Positions 54,350-64,000 of a stretch of 64,000 nt of DNA are shown here, piece after piece (positions within the stretch are counted from its first letter, which is position 1; each line of letters begins with the position of its first letter). The DNA lies in contig JAPJBO010000046.1 in assembly GCA_030068145.1 (NCBI GenBank), positions 62,001 to 126,000 on the forward strand, read 5' to 3'. A program made the translations under genes and the position numbers. The notes beneath the pieces are model-generated. The model had not been told where the DNA came from and searched no databases. It saw only the letters and a program-made list of their open reading frames with translations. This DNA is from Diplonema papillatum (lineage: Eukaryota; Euglenozoa; Diplonemea; Diplonemida; Diplonemidae).

Positions 54350-54690
54350 GGCCAGGCCTTGTGCTCATTTCGAAGGAGGCTAGAGGGGGGACAAAACAAT
54401 ACAACTACAAAAGTGGGTCTTTTTTTGTTGAACGCTTACGCCCGCCACTAAGCCCAGATTTACCTGTGTTTCGTGTGGGCTACAGCACATTTACCTCCTT
54501 TTTTTTCGCTTACGCCCGCCACTAAACCCAGATGGGGAAACCCTTTGGATCTGTGTTTCGTATGGACTACAGCATATTTTCTTCATCAAGATTCGGACTC
54601 TTGTTACATTCGTCCGACACGCCTCTTGGGATTTTGCAGACACTGGTGACTCAACGAGTATTTCCTACAAGGCGGGTGCTTATTCAAAAC
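54350..54690 (+). repeat. Dispersed repeat, family A, with a double start
   Basis: The lead (CTCATTTCGAAGGAGGCTAG) and core are present, but the CGCTTACGCCCGCCACTAA segment appears twice (about 54433 and 54509), as if one copy had inserted beside or recombined with another. Confidence 0.85.
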
Positions 54691-57059
54691 AGAAAGGGCG
54701 GAACAAAAACAATTGGATCCGAAGAAAAAGAGAAAGAGGGGGGGGGGAATGTTTCATGGGTTTGAAGAGCGCGTGGTGCTTGCACCACTGAGGCCAGGTT
54801 ATTTAACCGCGGATTTTAGTGAAGGATTGTTCAGGAAACGGTCGCGAGCGAAACCCGACCAGGTAACAACCATTTCACTGTCTTCTTTGTTTTGTGATGC
54901 GAGGGGGGGGGGCATCGAAACAAAACAACAGGGAAGCTGCGGCGAAAAGAAGCATTGCCCCACCACCTGATCCCTGAAGAAGCTGGGGGATGCGGCGCGG
55001 ACGGGGGCTGCTTTCTCTTCTTCTGCTTTTTTGTATGCAGGGTACTAGCTTTTGTACGCTACCGGACCAAAAACGGATGCGGTGTCCGCAGCGTTGGGGC
55101 CAAGCTTTGGCATGTTTCTTGATTCTTCCCCGCTCAGTCCTCGACTCGAGCGCTCTTTTTTACTTCGACGATCTCCACATTTGCGCGCATCAAACGACTT
55201 CCTTCCCCTCGTGCATGCGAGGTGGAAACCTGTAAAAACAGGTCTTACACGCGCATACATATCGCCGGAACCGACACAATCCCTAACGACGTTCATCGAC
55301 ACCATTCTGAGGAGGGAACACAGCAGTGCCGCGGCCTTTTCTGACAAAGCAACTCCTTCTCACGATTCGAATGCCTAAGGACTCGCTGTTCGCGGGCGGC
55401 ACAAGCTCGCGCGTTTATAACCCAGCAGCACTTGCATCAAAAGAAAACGAACAGAGAGCAAACCCAGTAATAAAATGGAACCAAGAAACAAGCGCAGGGT
55501 TGGAGGGAAGGTAGGCGGCAGAACCCGCCGCGTACCATCGGAGACGAGCCCACACTCAAGCCTTAACTACATGGTAACGGACGCAAGGAGGTGCAGGGTT
55601 CACCTTTGGAGTCTGGAGAGCCTCAGCATGCACAAAAAGGGGGCTTCCCACACGGCAGGAACCGAGACGGCGCATTCGAAAGAAGTACCTTTCGCCTAAA
55701 TCCTGGCGTCTTGCACTGCGACAAGGACAGGGAAGACCTCGCAGCCGAAGAAAGGCGGAGAGCTAAGCCAGTCCACCCTGATCTCCTGGAACCGCATCGA
55801 ATTGCCTGCCGCTGTTCATTGTAGCGAATCGGTCTTTCGGGTCCATCCCTATCCCCTGGAGCTGCATGGAATTGCCTGGGGGGGCTGCATTCTTCTGTCT
55901 ACCACAGTCGATCAGGAGGGGATGGACCAGCTTAGCAGAGAGCCCGTCCGTGCGAGCTTTGCGACGCGGCGCCCGTCTGCCCGATCACGCACCTGTTCCT
56001 CGAGTGCAAAGTCGGATACACCATGAGGGCGCCGATGTGAGGCAGGTATTCAGGCCGACCCAAAGGTCCCAAGGGAGCTACCTGCGCCAAGGTCGAGGCG
56101 TAGAATGATCTGGCCTCTGGCCCCACTAGAATTGTTTGACAGGTAAAACGCGTGTCGCGAGTTTCAGCATACGCAGAACCCTCAAAGGATCAACCAAATA
56201 TGTGATTCTTCGTCTTGCTCAACGGAGAAAGCACGTGCTGGCCTATTCGACCAACGCGTAGTTTATTCGTATTTCCTCTCCCGCTTTTTCTTCCATTATT
56301 TCTTCCCGATGGCCGGAAAAAAAAAAAAAAAGAGAACGCAGAAAAAAAAAAAGCAAAAAACAAGAAACAAAGAGTCGCTTTCGGGCGAGCCGGGTGTCGC
56401 GCCCATTGCTACGCCCCCTGCGCTGGTTTTAATGTCGTTCTTAGATGGACGGAAAGAGGCGTCTCCAAACGCTCCGACTTCGCCCCGCATCGGGGGGGAA
56501 GCCTCGGGTTAATGGTTTATAAGTATAGACAGTGGGAATTGCAAGAACGTGCTTGGAAATGGATATGTGCTCAACACCACACTGGTCCCGTCTGCGCCGT
56601 GTTTCGGTCCTTTAAGCCACGGACACATGAGGCGGACCATCATCAGCGCGGAACCTGAGTGTCTGCAGACAGGACAGTGGAGAGGGGCAAGGTGGCACTA
56701 GGGCCGCCACCTTCCTCGGCTGGTTCTCCTTTCGAGCCGGTCCACCCCTAGCCCCTGGAATCCGCATTGCCCGCCTGTTCCCATCACGGCGCATCGCGCT
56801 GAACCACTGTCTACGGTTAATGCAGGTCATCGCCACACGGATTCTCTGCATTCTAACCTCAAAACGTTCACGGTGTACAGGTGTATACGGTGTGACCTGT
56901 CGAACCCCCTTGGCCCAGGGGAGGTTGGCTGAGGGCGGTTGTTGCATCCCCCTTTCGGCTGATCAGAGCTGGGTCACGGACGTTGAACCGAAGTGGAGAC
57001 GGTTTTCGTGTCAAGAGCGATTGGACGTGGGCTTAGTCGGTCCCACACGGTGGAGTAGT
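54691..57059. other. Repeat mosaic without a recognisable gene
   Basis: It contains family E copies (about 55770-55935 and 56730-56785) and a family D copy (about 56540-56680), with A-rich tracts near 56315-56355. No coding motif. Confidence 0.5.
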
Positions 57060-57380
57060 CTCAGAAGCTGGAGCTACAAAGGCGGAGTTAAAAAAAAGGC
57101 GGGTGTCACACCCGCTTTTCGGGTGTGGATTGACACGCGCTTTGGTTGTAGCAGACCCGCGCGCGTTTCGGTTGGTTGCCACCACTACGAAGGACCGCGC
57201 AGTTCGGGACTACTTCGGAGACAGCACCGTTTGCACAGATAAATTTGTTTTGCTGGCTCGTTGGGAAATACCCCTAAAAAAAAATCCCCCGCCCATCCGA
57301 GGTGTGGTCCCCTTACACACTGCAATCTGCAGCAGCCGTTTCGACTTGTGCACAACCTCTTCTCAACTCCAGCTTCTGAG
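57060..57380. mobile_element. Small inverted-repeat element, about 321 bp
   Basis: The ends CTCAGAAGCTGGAG (57060-57073) and CTCCAGCTTCTGAG (57367-57380) are perfect complements. Inside, GGAGTTAAA and CACACCCGCTTTTCGGGTGTG match the 135-bp element at 41357-41491, so this is a longer member of the same family. No clear target duplication. Confidence 0.65.
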
Positions 57381-58581
57381 GCTGGACCTGACTGTGCAAG
57401 GCAAAAAAAGGTGTATTGGTGTATTTGCCCGCCTCAAAGCTGCCACCGACGAGGACGAGGTTGCCCGGACGTGCGCGATTGCCGAAAGGGAACGCGTGAG
57501 CCTTCACGCAACCCGGACGCAAAGACCTGAAAAGTGACACGATGACGGTGTCCTTGGCAAGGCTGTGGCTGTTCCTCGGGTGCCAAGGCGCCCGCCAAGT
57601 CGATCACAGCTCGTTTCCGTCGACGGTCGAGTCCGCGGCTGCCCGACCAGCCTTCTGCTCAACGGGAAGAGTGAGCCCGGTGGACTTCCTCAACCACGTG
57701 AGAACACCCTGTGGTATGTGGTTTCGCATTGCGGCGTATCGCACCGAGGAGCCTTGCTCTTCCGGCCAATGCCACCTGCCGCTCAGAGAATTCCAGTTCC
57801 TTCCTGAAACCCGGCAGTGAAGGCAACCCCTCGAACTGCACTTCCTTTCCTTTAGCAAACACTCGATCTGAAGTTCCTCAGCAAAACAGCTATTCTGAAC
57901 TTCTCTTAGCAAACACTCGATCTGCACGCTGGCGTCTGTGGTTCCTTTCGACACAAGTGGTCAGGTGCCTCTCGTCCGGTCGGGTTCGGGCCGGTTGTGG
58001 CCGGTTCGTACGGTTGTCTCTCCTGATTCGCGTCATTCGAAAGAGCGACGTTTGAATCAGGGAGCCCCGCATGTGAATTTAGAAATGAATTGAGTCCAGG
58101 TGTTCGTACGTCTTCTTGACCATGGTTAAGTGCACAGAAATATCCGTAGCTCATCCGGGTTGTCGCCGCAGGTTCATTCGTATCGTACTGTTTCGCTCCG
58201 GGGAAGGGGAGTCGGAGATGAGTCCTGAATTGCTCCCCAAAGATGAGAACCGCGCTGGTTTGTTCGCAGTAACATCGGTGGACGACCCGCATGCGCGTGC
58301 TGAAGAGTTTACTTGCAAGGCAGCACTGGCCAGTATCGGAACTTTGCATGAAATTAGGGTATCGGTCGAGGTTCATCGAACAGCGGACACGGATAGTTGG
58401 CAGTGCCCTGCTTCGGATAAACACGCCCCCAAATTGTAGGAAAAGCGGAGTCGACTTCGTCGCTTCTCTGCTGCAAGCACTCTTCAGAACCCAAAAGAAA
58501 AACGTGCAAGAGAACCCGGTGCAAAGGCTTTCTCGTGCCAACGTTGCTAGCTTTCTCCAGTACCGTAACATGGGTGCATAC
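57381..58581. other. Stretch expected to hold the PDI 3' exon(s)
   Basis: The PDI coding exon at 58582 is followed by a GTATGC donor, so its last exon should lie here or farther down. I could not recognise a terminal helix or an ER-retention tail. Confidence 0.35.
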
Positions 58582-61500
58582 CTCCGCAGTCCTCTTCCCC
58601 GTGAAGACCTGAACGTCCTTTTTGTCCTTCGGAATGAGGAGAAACGTCGGGTAACCCTTGATGTGCTGTGTGTGTGGTGTGGTGTTTAATCCGAGTCTAG
58701 GGGTTAGATAAATAATAACCACCCTACGGTACGCCGCCACTTCGGGTGCAAAGATGCCTTGAAAATACGGTGGCGTCAGCAATCATCGAAAGCATCGATC
58801 GCAAAGTACGCCTGGGGCGCTTGAAGTTGGACTACCTCGCCAAGAAAGAGAAGATAGCCGGTAAAGCTCGCAGGAGAAAGCAACGGCGGGAGGCGTACCG
58901 CCAGAACGTGGAATTGCGGTTCGATTATGACACCAACTGGCCGAAGGAGCTCCCCATGGAGCAAGCTGACGCTCGTCGCTTCACCGCGTCACAGAAGTTG
59001 AACAAGAAGGACTTGGTCTCCCGCATTCAAGGGTGCGATGCAGGAATACGAACGCGGCGCTTCTTGAAGCGCGGCATCAGTAGAGTTGGTCCTTCGAGCA
59101 CAACACCCACCCTGCTCAAAAAACTGCAAGAGTATGACGACAAGTTGCCGTTGCCATCATCGGTGAAAGACTCCATGTTAACTGTCGATGATGGCAACGA
59201 GTCTGTGTCGGAGGATGATATTGAAGACGGACACTTTGAGAGCGGTGGAGACAGCGACAACAGCGACTACCCTAAACGAAGACGTCAAACATGACATGAT
59301 GCAAATACAGATATTCTGTGACACAACCAGTAGAATCTAGCGGTCGATTTTCTGCCTCGTTTTTTTTGTATAAGCACCTGCTTTGTCGGAAATACTTGAG
59401 GAGACTGCCAGCTGCAAAAGATCAAAGGAGGTAAATGTGCTGTAGCCCACACGAAACACAGGTGAATCTGGGTTTAGTGGCGGGCCTAAGCGTTCAACAA
59501 AAAAGACCCATTTTGTAGTTGGATTGTTTCTCCCCCTCTAGCCTCCTTCGAAGCAAGCACACTCTTTTTTGGTTGCAGAAGAGGCAGATTTTTGATGCTC
59601 CAGGCATGCAGAGACCAAACTGACAGCCCTGCGCACGTAGTTGGGTAAAAGCGAACTTTCACTGTAAAAATAATTTTTGGACACCCCTTAGTACGGGAAG
59701 ACTACGGAAGAAGTACGGAAGAACTACGGAAAACTGGAGGGCGGATCACACCAACTCTACTTCTTACAGACTTACCAACAAGTTCCCGATTTTTGGAATT
59801 GCGTATGATGTGGCGGAGTCGTTAGTGCATGACGTTTCCGACCCGCGGGTTCGGGGTTCGGATCCCGCCGAGCGTGGTTTTTTTCCAATTCCCGCGCATT
59901 TCATGAAGGATGGTGAAATATTTCGTTTAATTTAGCCGTTGCAAAGAAGCCACCATACCTGATCGTACTGTTCCGGTACGTCGTTGCTCGTTGCGTCCAT
60001 CATTGCGAGCGTGACGGGTTCGTCGAGAAGCTGATGTGTGGGTGGTGGGTGACCTAGGTTCTTCAGCGTGCCTAGAACCCAGTGCTACACAATGGGTGCG
60101 ACTTAGGTTGTTCAGCAAAGTCGGTTGAGCCGTTCCCGTGATCAGCAGTTCCTCCGCCAGCTCATATTTTTTGCAGACTCGGCTGAAGCCACGGAGACAT
60201 CTGGCCAGGACACACGGCCCTCTTCCGGAGAAGTCGCAAGGACAGTCTCTCGAACAGGGCGCACGCCCAACAAAAGACGTGAAAACTGCCTCAACTACAC
60301 TACCTTATCTGCCTGAAGGTGTCGCTCATGTCGCGCATGAAAGACGAAGTGCTGCGTGTTGATACGACCGAAAAGTGAGAAGGGAAATTGTTTACCTGTT
60401 CGCCAAGCGATGCGAACGCGGGCATGAAAGCCTGGCAGTGGCTGCACCACGGGGCGTGCAAGAAGACGAAGACGTCCTCCTTTGCAGAGGTGACGGCAGA
60501 CGCGAAAGTGGAGCCGACGAGGGTCACGATGCCCTTCTTCGTGTCCTTGGGGGCCGGGTCCGAACGAATGGTCGGAGTCAGGGAATCTGCCACGTACTGC
60601 TTCAGCCACGGACCCAGATTTGCAAGCTGTGTTGAGGGGGTTGGGGTTGGAATACCGCGATCAATAGGTTGACTCGCGGACATCAAGCCATACACGGAAA
60701 CGAGATTGCGATACCCGAACACACAGAGATCGCGAGCCGAACCGCCGACAAATGGCCGTTCTGTATGAACAATTCTTGAACGCCTGCACCCGGCGCTTCA
60801 ACCCAGATTTTGCCCGGGTTCCTTGTGGGGTGCAGCACATTTATTTCCTCCCTTTTCAATTCGGTTCCTCCTGTCCTTTGCCACAGTGAACCGATGCCTG
60901 TCGCCTATCCTTTCAACGGTGGTGACTAGGTCCCAAAGCCGCCATGCGGACCTAAAAGTTCCAAGCGGCATGGTGCGCACACGACTACAACGCGAGGTTG
61001 CAGCCGCTACGTGCTACGCAGTCGTCCCGGACACAACTAGCCACAGGTGCTGCTGTTTTGTGCGCACCGGTTTATAAAGAACGCACGCTTTCGCCTGATT
61101 CGTTCACTTACCACCCTCTCGACTACTACTGAGATTGGTGCTTAACCCCTAACGGACGGAGGGGGAGGTAGGTTGTCAAGCGCGCAGAAGCGCCTTCTTC
61201 TTGGGGAATCTATGGGTCAAACTCGAGAGTGTTGCGACTTCAAAATGGGGAACCTGGTGCTCGTTGGAAACGTTTCGGAACACATCTCTTCACAGCAAAC
61301 ATTGGTCCTTTTTGAAATGTTTTTACTCTGAAGGCCCAGTGTGTCCGAACTCCAGCTCAGGTTTCGGCTTTTTCTACGTGTGTCCCCCGTCCGTAAAGGG
61401 CTAACGAAACGAGAGAGAGAGAGAGAGAGAGAGAACACATAAAACAAGCCAAAGGGTGCGGGCCTCCACCGTCAGGTGGGCCAGACTAGATGCGGGGTGG

Positions 61501-62627
61501 CTCCCTGAGAGGGACAGGGACGGGGTTAGTCACGCCTTAGCAGTCCCAGGGGCCTCTCCCCACCCACCTGCATGTGTTCTTCTACCGCGCTGACCTTTCC
61601 CGAGAGAGAGAGAGACGAGTTGGAGTGCAGGGACCACGAGATGCGGTGGGGTGCATACCTTGCCGGTGTAGGCGTAGTGCTTCTGCCCGTCCTCGATGGC
61701 GAACGCGGGGAGCGGCCCGGTTTGGGAGAGGCCGAGGCTGGCGCGCATCGGTGAGTACTTGACGCCGTCGATCCAGACGAAGGACAGGTCCTTGTACTCC
61801 TTCGCCAGCGACTTCGCCTCGTCCTTCGACGCGACGTCGTCGGGCGACACGAACAGCCACGCAATGGGCTTGCCCCTCTTCGCGTAATGCTCGAACACCA
61901 GCCCCGGCTTCATCTCGCCCAGCACCGGATAAGACGCCTCCTTCAAGAACGCGTTGATGTCCGCGTCCGAAAAGTCGCCTGCGTACGGAACCCGGCTGTC
62001 ACCCACCGCGTAAACAGCCGGCAGAGCCAGCTGCTCGGCCTCGCACAGGGCCACGTCCGCCACGATGAAAGTGTACACAGCCCGGTTCTTCTGCGCGACC
62101 CTGTCGAAGGCGGACCGCTCTGAGCTGTCCTGCGGCCGGAAGCAGCCGACGACCGCGAGGGAGGGCGGCTCCTTGGAGACGCTTTCGATCTCCTTGTGCA
62201 GTGTCTGCAGGTGGCTGATTTCTGTCGCCGCCGACTTGGTCGCCAGCCGCCGCACGAGCTCGACCAAGGCTTCCGCCGACCGTTCGCCGGTGAATTCCAC
62301 TTCGCTGTGCCAGTTGCCGTCGAGGTACAGTCGGACCGAAGGGTAGCTGGTCACCTTCATTTGCTCCGCGAGGTCTGACTGCTTCGATGCGTCGACGGTT
62401 CCGACTTTGACCGACGGCTCCAGCGCCTTCAATTCGGTCGCGGCTCTGTTGAACTCGGGGGACCACTGCTTGCAGAACGAGCACCACGGGACGTGGTAGA
62501 ACACAGCAAGCACCTTCGTGTGCTTCAGGTGCTGCGAGAACGTCTCCGACTGCAACTCGATCAGCGCAGCGTTGGTCGCGGCGACGGCCAGCAGCAGACC
62601 CACGATGCGGAGGCTTCCGAGCGACAT
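58582..62627 (-). CDS. Protein disulphide isomerase, four recognised exons, 3' end missing
   Basis: Exons are 61659-62627, 60396-60626, 59959-60030 and 58582-58665, all joined in phase 0 by GT-AG introns, giving 452 residues. Residues 1-20 (MSLGSLRIVGLLLAVAATNA) are a signal peptide. The first thioredoxin domain has VPWCSFCKQW (Cys49 and Cys52). Two redox-inactive thioredoxin-like domains follow. The second active site is APWCSHCQAF (about Cys384 and Cys387). The a' domain is completed by MMDATSNDVPEQYDQ (exon 3) and IKGYPTFLLIPKDKKDVQVF (exon 4), with the cis-Pro of GYPTF. The a-b-b'-a' order is that of ER PDIs, which form and shuffle disulphides. The usual length is about 500, so the last exon with the retention signal is not seen. 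The start is the ATG at 62627, not the frame opening farther out. Confidence 0.93.
58746..59294 (+). other. Antisense open frame in a PDI intron
   Basis: The frame of about 182 codons reads IDRKVRLGRLKLDYLAKKEK, a basic helix (GKARRRKQRREAYRQNVELR), DTNWPKELPMEQADARRF, and an acidic tail (SEDDIEDGHFESGGDSDNSD). It looks protein-like in composition but has no ATG in its first half. It may be the last exon of a plus-strand gene or a captured fragment. No family was recognised. Confidence 0.3.
59365..59565 (-). repeat. Dispersed repeat, family A
   Basis: An inverted copy with lead and core, inside PDI intron 3. Confidence 0.85.
59811..59884 (+). other. tRNA-like pol III segment (SINE head)
   Basis: TGGCGGAGTCG (59811-59821) fits the A box consensus exactly. 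GGTTCGGATCC (59855-59865) is one step from the B box. A T7 run at 59878-59884 follows. GTC and GAC around GTTAGTGCAT could form a D arm. The acceptor stem does not pair well, and a relative is at 9842/11363, so I prefer a SINE head over a functional tRNA gene. Confidence 0.5.
60775..60850 (+). repeat. Diverged family A copy
   Basis: Only the start is left (GAACGCCTGCACCCGGCGCT, then GGGTGCAGCACATTTA), inside PDI intron 1. Confidence 0.6.
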
Positions 62628-62755
62628 CCTTAACGGGGCGTGCAAGGGTGGAGGGGGGGGGAGTGGGAGAGAGACGAGTCGCGCCCTCTTTCCTTTCCCT
62701 TTCTTCTTCTCCCCAGAGAGAGGGCCCGCGCTCCTTCCTCCCCCCTGGTCGTAGG
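62628..62755. other. 5' flank of the PDI gene
   Basis: Purine-rich sequence on the plus strand (GGAGGGGGGGGGAGTGGGAG) gives a pyrimidine-rich leader on the coding strand. No clear core promoter element was seen. Confidence 0.35.
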
Positions 62756-62759
62756 ACGT

Positions 62760-62972
62760 GTGTATGGTTTACGCCCCGCCGAGTGTCTATGGTTTACGCC
62801 AGTCGAGATTGCTCTTTTGCCGTGCCCTCCGGAACTTGGTTTAGTCGAGATTGCTCTTTTGCCGTGCTCTCCGTAACTTGGTTTACGCCAGTCGAGATTA
62901 CTCTTTTGCCGTGCCCTCCGTAACTTGGTTTACGCCAGTCGAGATTGCTCTTTTGCCGTGCCCTCCGTAACT
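62760..62972. repeat. About 47-bp tandem repeat upstream of PDI
   Basis: Four copies carry GTCGAGATTGCTCTTTTGCC and CGTGCCCTCCGTAACTTGG. They begin about 135 bp upstream of the PDI start codon, so they could lie in the promoter. Confidence 0.9.
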
Positions 62973-64000
62973 TCTACTGCAGAAAAGCCTTGTTTGTGCG
63001 CACTAGCGGAACTCACCTGCTTTGGTAAGGTTCATGCAGTACGCTGCCAACTACTAATTTTGCAGCAGTACCAACAATGCATTGCTAACACCAAAAAGTG
63101 AGGTTTCGCAGTGAAATAACGCTTGAAATCTACAACTTAGCTGCTTCGACTGCCTTGGCGAATCCCGTGGTCGGCCTTTCTCGCCTGCTTCCTCTTTATT
63201 ATCAAAGCCTTACGAGCGTGAGTCGGGTCTTGAGTGCATGTGTCCTTCCGAAGAAAGACCCATCTACACAAAACAGCACAGCTTTCATCTCGTCTCGCTC
63301 TGCGACACCGTTTCCTGGATATCCGTGGTTTCAAAACAGGACTCCTCCGGTTGTGCAAGCGCTGAATAGGCCCTTTGCATGCAAATAGGCCCTGAGCATT
63401 GGCCGGTTGCGAGTAAGGCTTCCGTAGAAGGAAAAGGAGGCGCAACGGGGAAAGGCTTCCGCAGGGTGCGGGAACTGCGGAGCGTTAGCAGAGAGAGCAA
63501 GGTGGGAGGGAAGCTTGTGTGTAAGTGACGCCGGCGAGAGAGAGAGCAACCGGACTGAAAGGAGTTGAGATGAGAACCCAAGCGGATTCCGACACGCAAG
63601 CAGGCACGAGTTTCCAGGAGCTCCGAAAGGGCAAGGTTCACCCTCTCGCGGAGCCGCGAATGCATTCTCTGTGCCCGTCGGCCGGAACCGCGGCCGGCGG
63701 CGACGCGTGCCGCTTCGCGGCGCCGGGCGCGGCTGGCGGCGCCCGGCACAGCGAACTGTGAGCGCGCCGTGCTTGCCGCGGGTCAGCGGGGGGAGGAACC
63801 AGCATCGTTCGCGCGCCGGGGATCCCTACTCACGTTTTAACGTCCGAAACTTCCCAGCCCTGTGGGTTTGTTGTGATATTACCACGCATTTTGAGCCCGT
63901 CACCCCTGCATTGGAACTGCATCGAATTGCCTGCTGCTGGGGCAGCAGGATACCTCGTTTAGGTGGATTGCCCGGTTGGGTGCTTCCAGGTAGCGTCAAT
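62973..64000. other. Terminal stretch without a confident gene
   Basis: A family E copy lies at about 63905-63945. A plus-strand frame with an ATG at 63569 (MRTQADSDTQAGTSFQELRK) runs 64 codons to 63761 in GC-rich sequence. It could be a small exon, but no motif was recognised. Confidence 0.35.

Larger units (their letters stand above)
58666..59958 (-). other. Intron 3 of the PDI gene, with nested sequences
   Basis: This 1,293-bp intron carries an antisense open frame (58746-59294), a family A copy and a tRNA-like segment. Confidence 0.8.

Noticed and set aside
1-64000. Dinoflagellate spliced-leader relics
   Set aside because: I looked for the conserved TTTTGGCTCAAG leader end upstream of coding starts and saw none.

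Overview
The window is nuclear DNA from a repeat-rich flagellated protist, not from a bacterium or virus. The evidence is spliceosomal introns of GT-AG type (donors mostly GTATG), an ER-type protein disulphide isomerase, a tRNA-splicing endonuclease subunit, an axonemal inner-arm dynein light chain (p28/DNALI1), pol III-like internal promoters and several families of eukaryotic DNA transposons. I cannot fix the lineage. A repeat-rich alveolate or stramenopile alga is my guess. No dinoflagellate-type spliced-leader relic was seen.

Every recognised host gene is on the minus strand. In order they are: a tRNA-splicing endonuclease catalytic subunit (466-1014); dynein light chain p28 (2450-3093); a 491-residue coiled-coil protein (5929-7404); a gene whose first exon ends in a membrane helix (20950-21873) and whose 3' part has been copied into two tandem exon arrays (15.3-17.5 kb and 19.7-20.9 kb); an N-acetylglucosamine-6-sulfatase-like enzyme with three frame breaks and two partial head copies (24.7-27.7 kb); a possible two-exon membrane protein (32473-35296); a secreted cysteine-rich protein with a tail duplication (37.4-38.6 kb); a complete six-exon coiled-coil/PDZ/C2 protein (48663-52516); and a PDI with four recognisable exons (58582-62627). 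These genes do not form a pathway. p28 implies motile cilia, and the PDI, sulfatase and cysteine-rich protein belong to the secretory route.

Most of the remaining sequence is mobile or repetitive. The centrepiece is a 7,025-bp foldback element (7972-14996) with 37-bp terminal inverted repeats and a TTA target duplication. Its arms are two inverted arrays of a 41-bp unit carrying a 14-nt palindrome. A second element (9867-11352, 10-bp target duplication) has landed in its centre, inside a tRNA-like pol III promoter. Other mobile DNA includes a Merlin/IS1016-like transposase, a hAT-like MITE with perfect ends, two small inverted-repeat elements, a 5'-truncated LINE RNase H fragment and about a dozen short dispersed families, one of which fills most of an intron and supplies its pyrimidine tract. 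Satellites with units of 128, 138, 100, 48, 47, 16 and 13 bp are scattered through the window.

Exon limits were found by eye from splice signals, reading phase and family conservation. Phases agree across every junction of the C2/PDZ gene and of the recognised PDI exons, which is the best internal support for those models.
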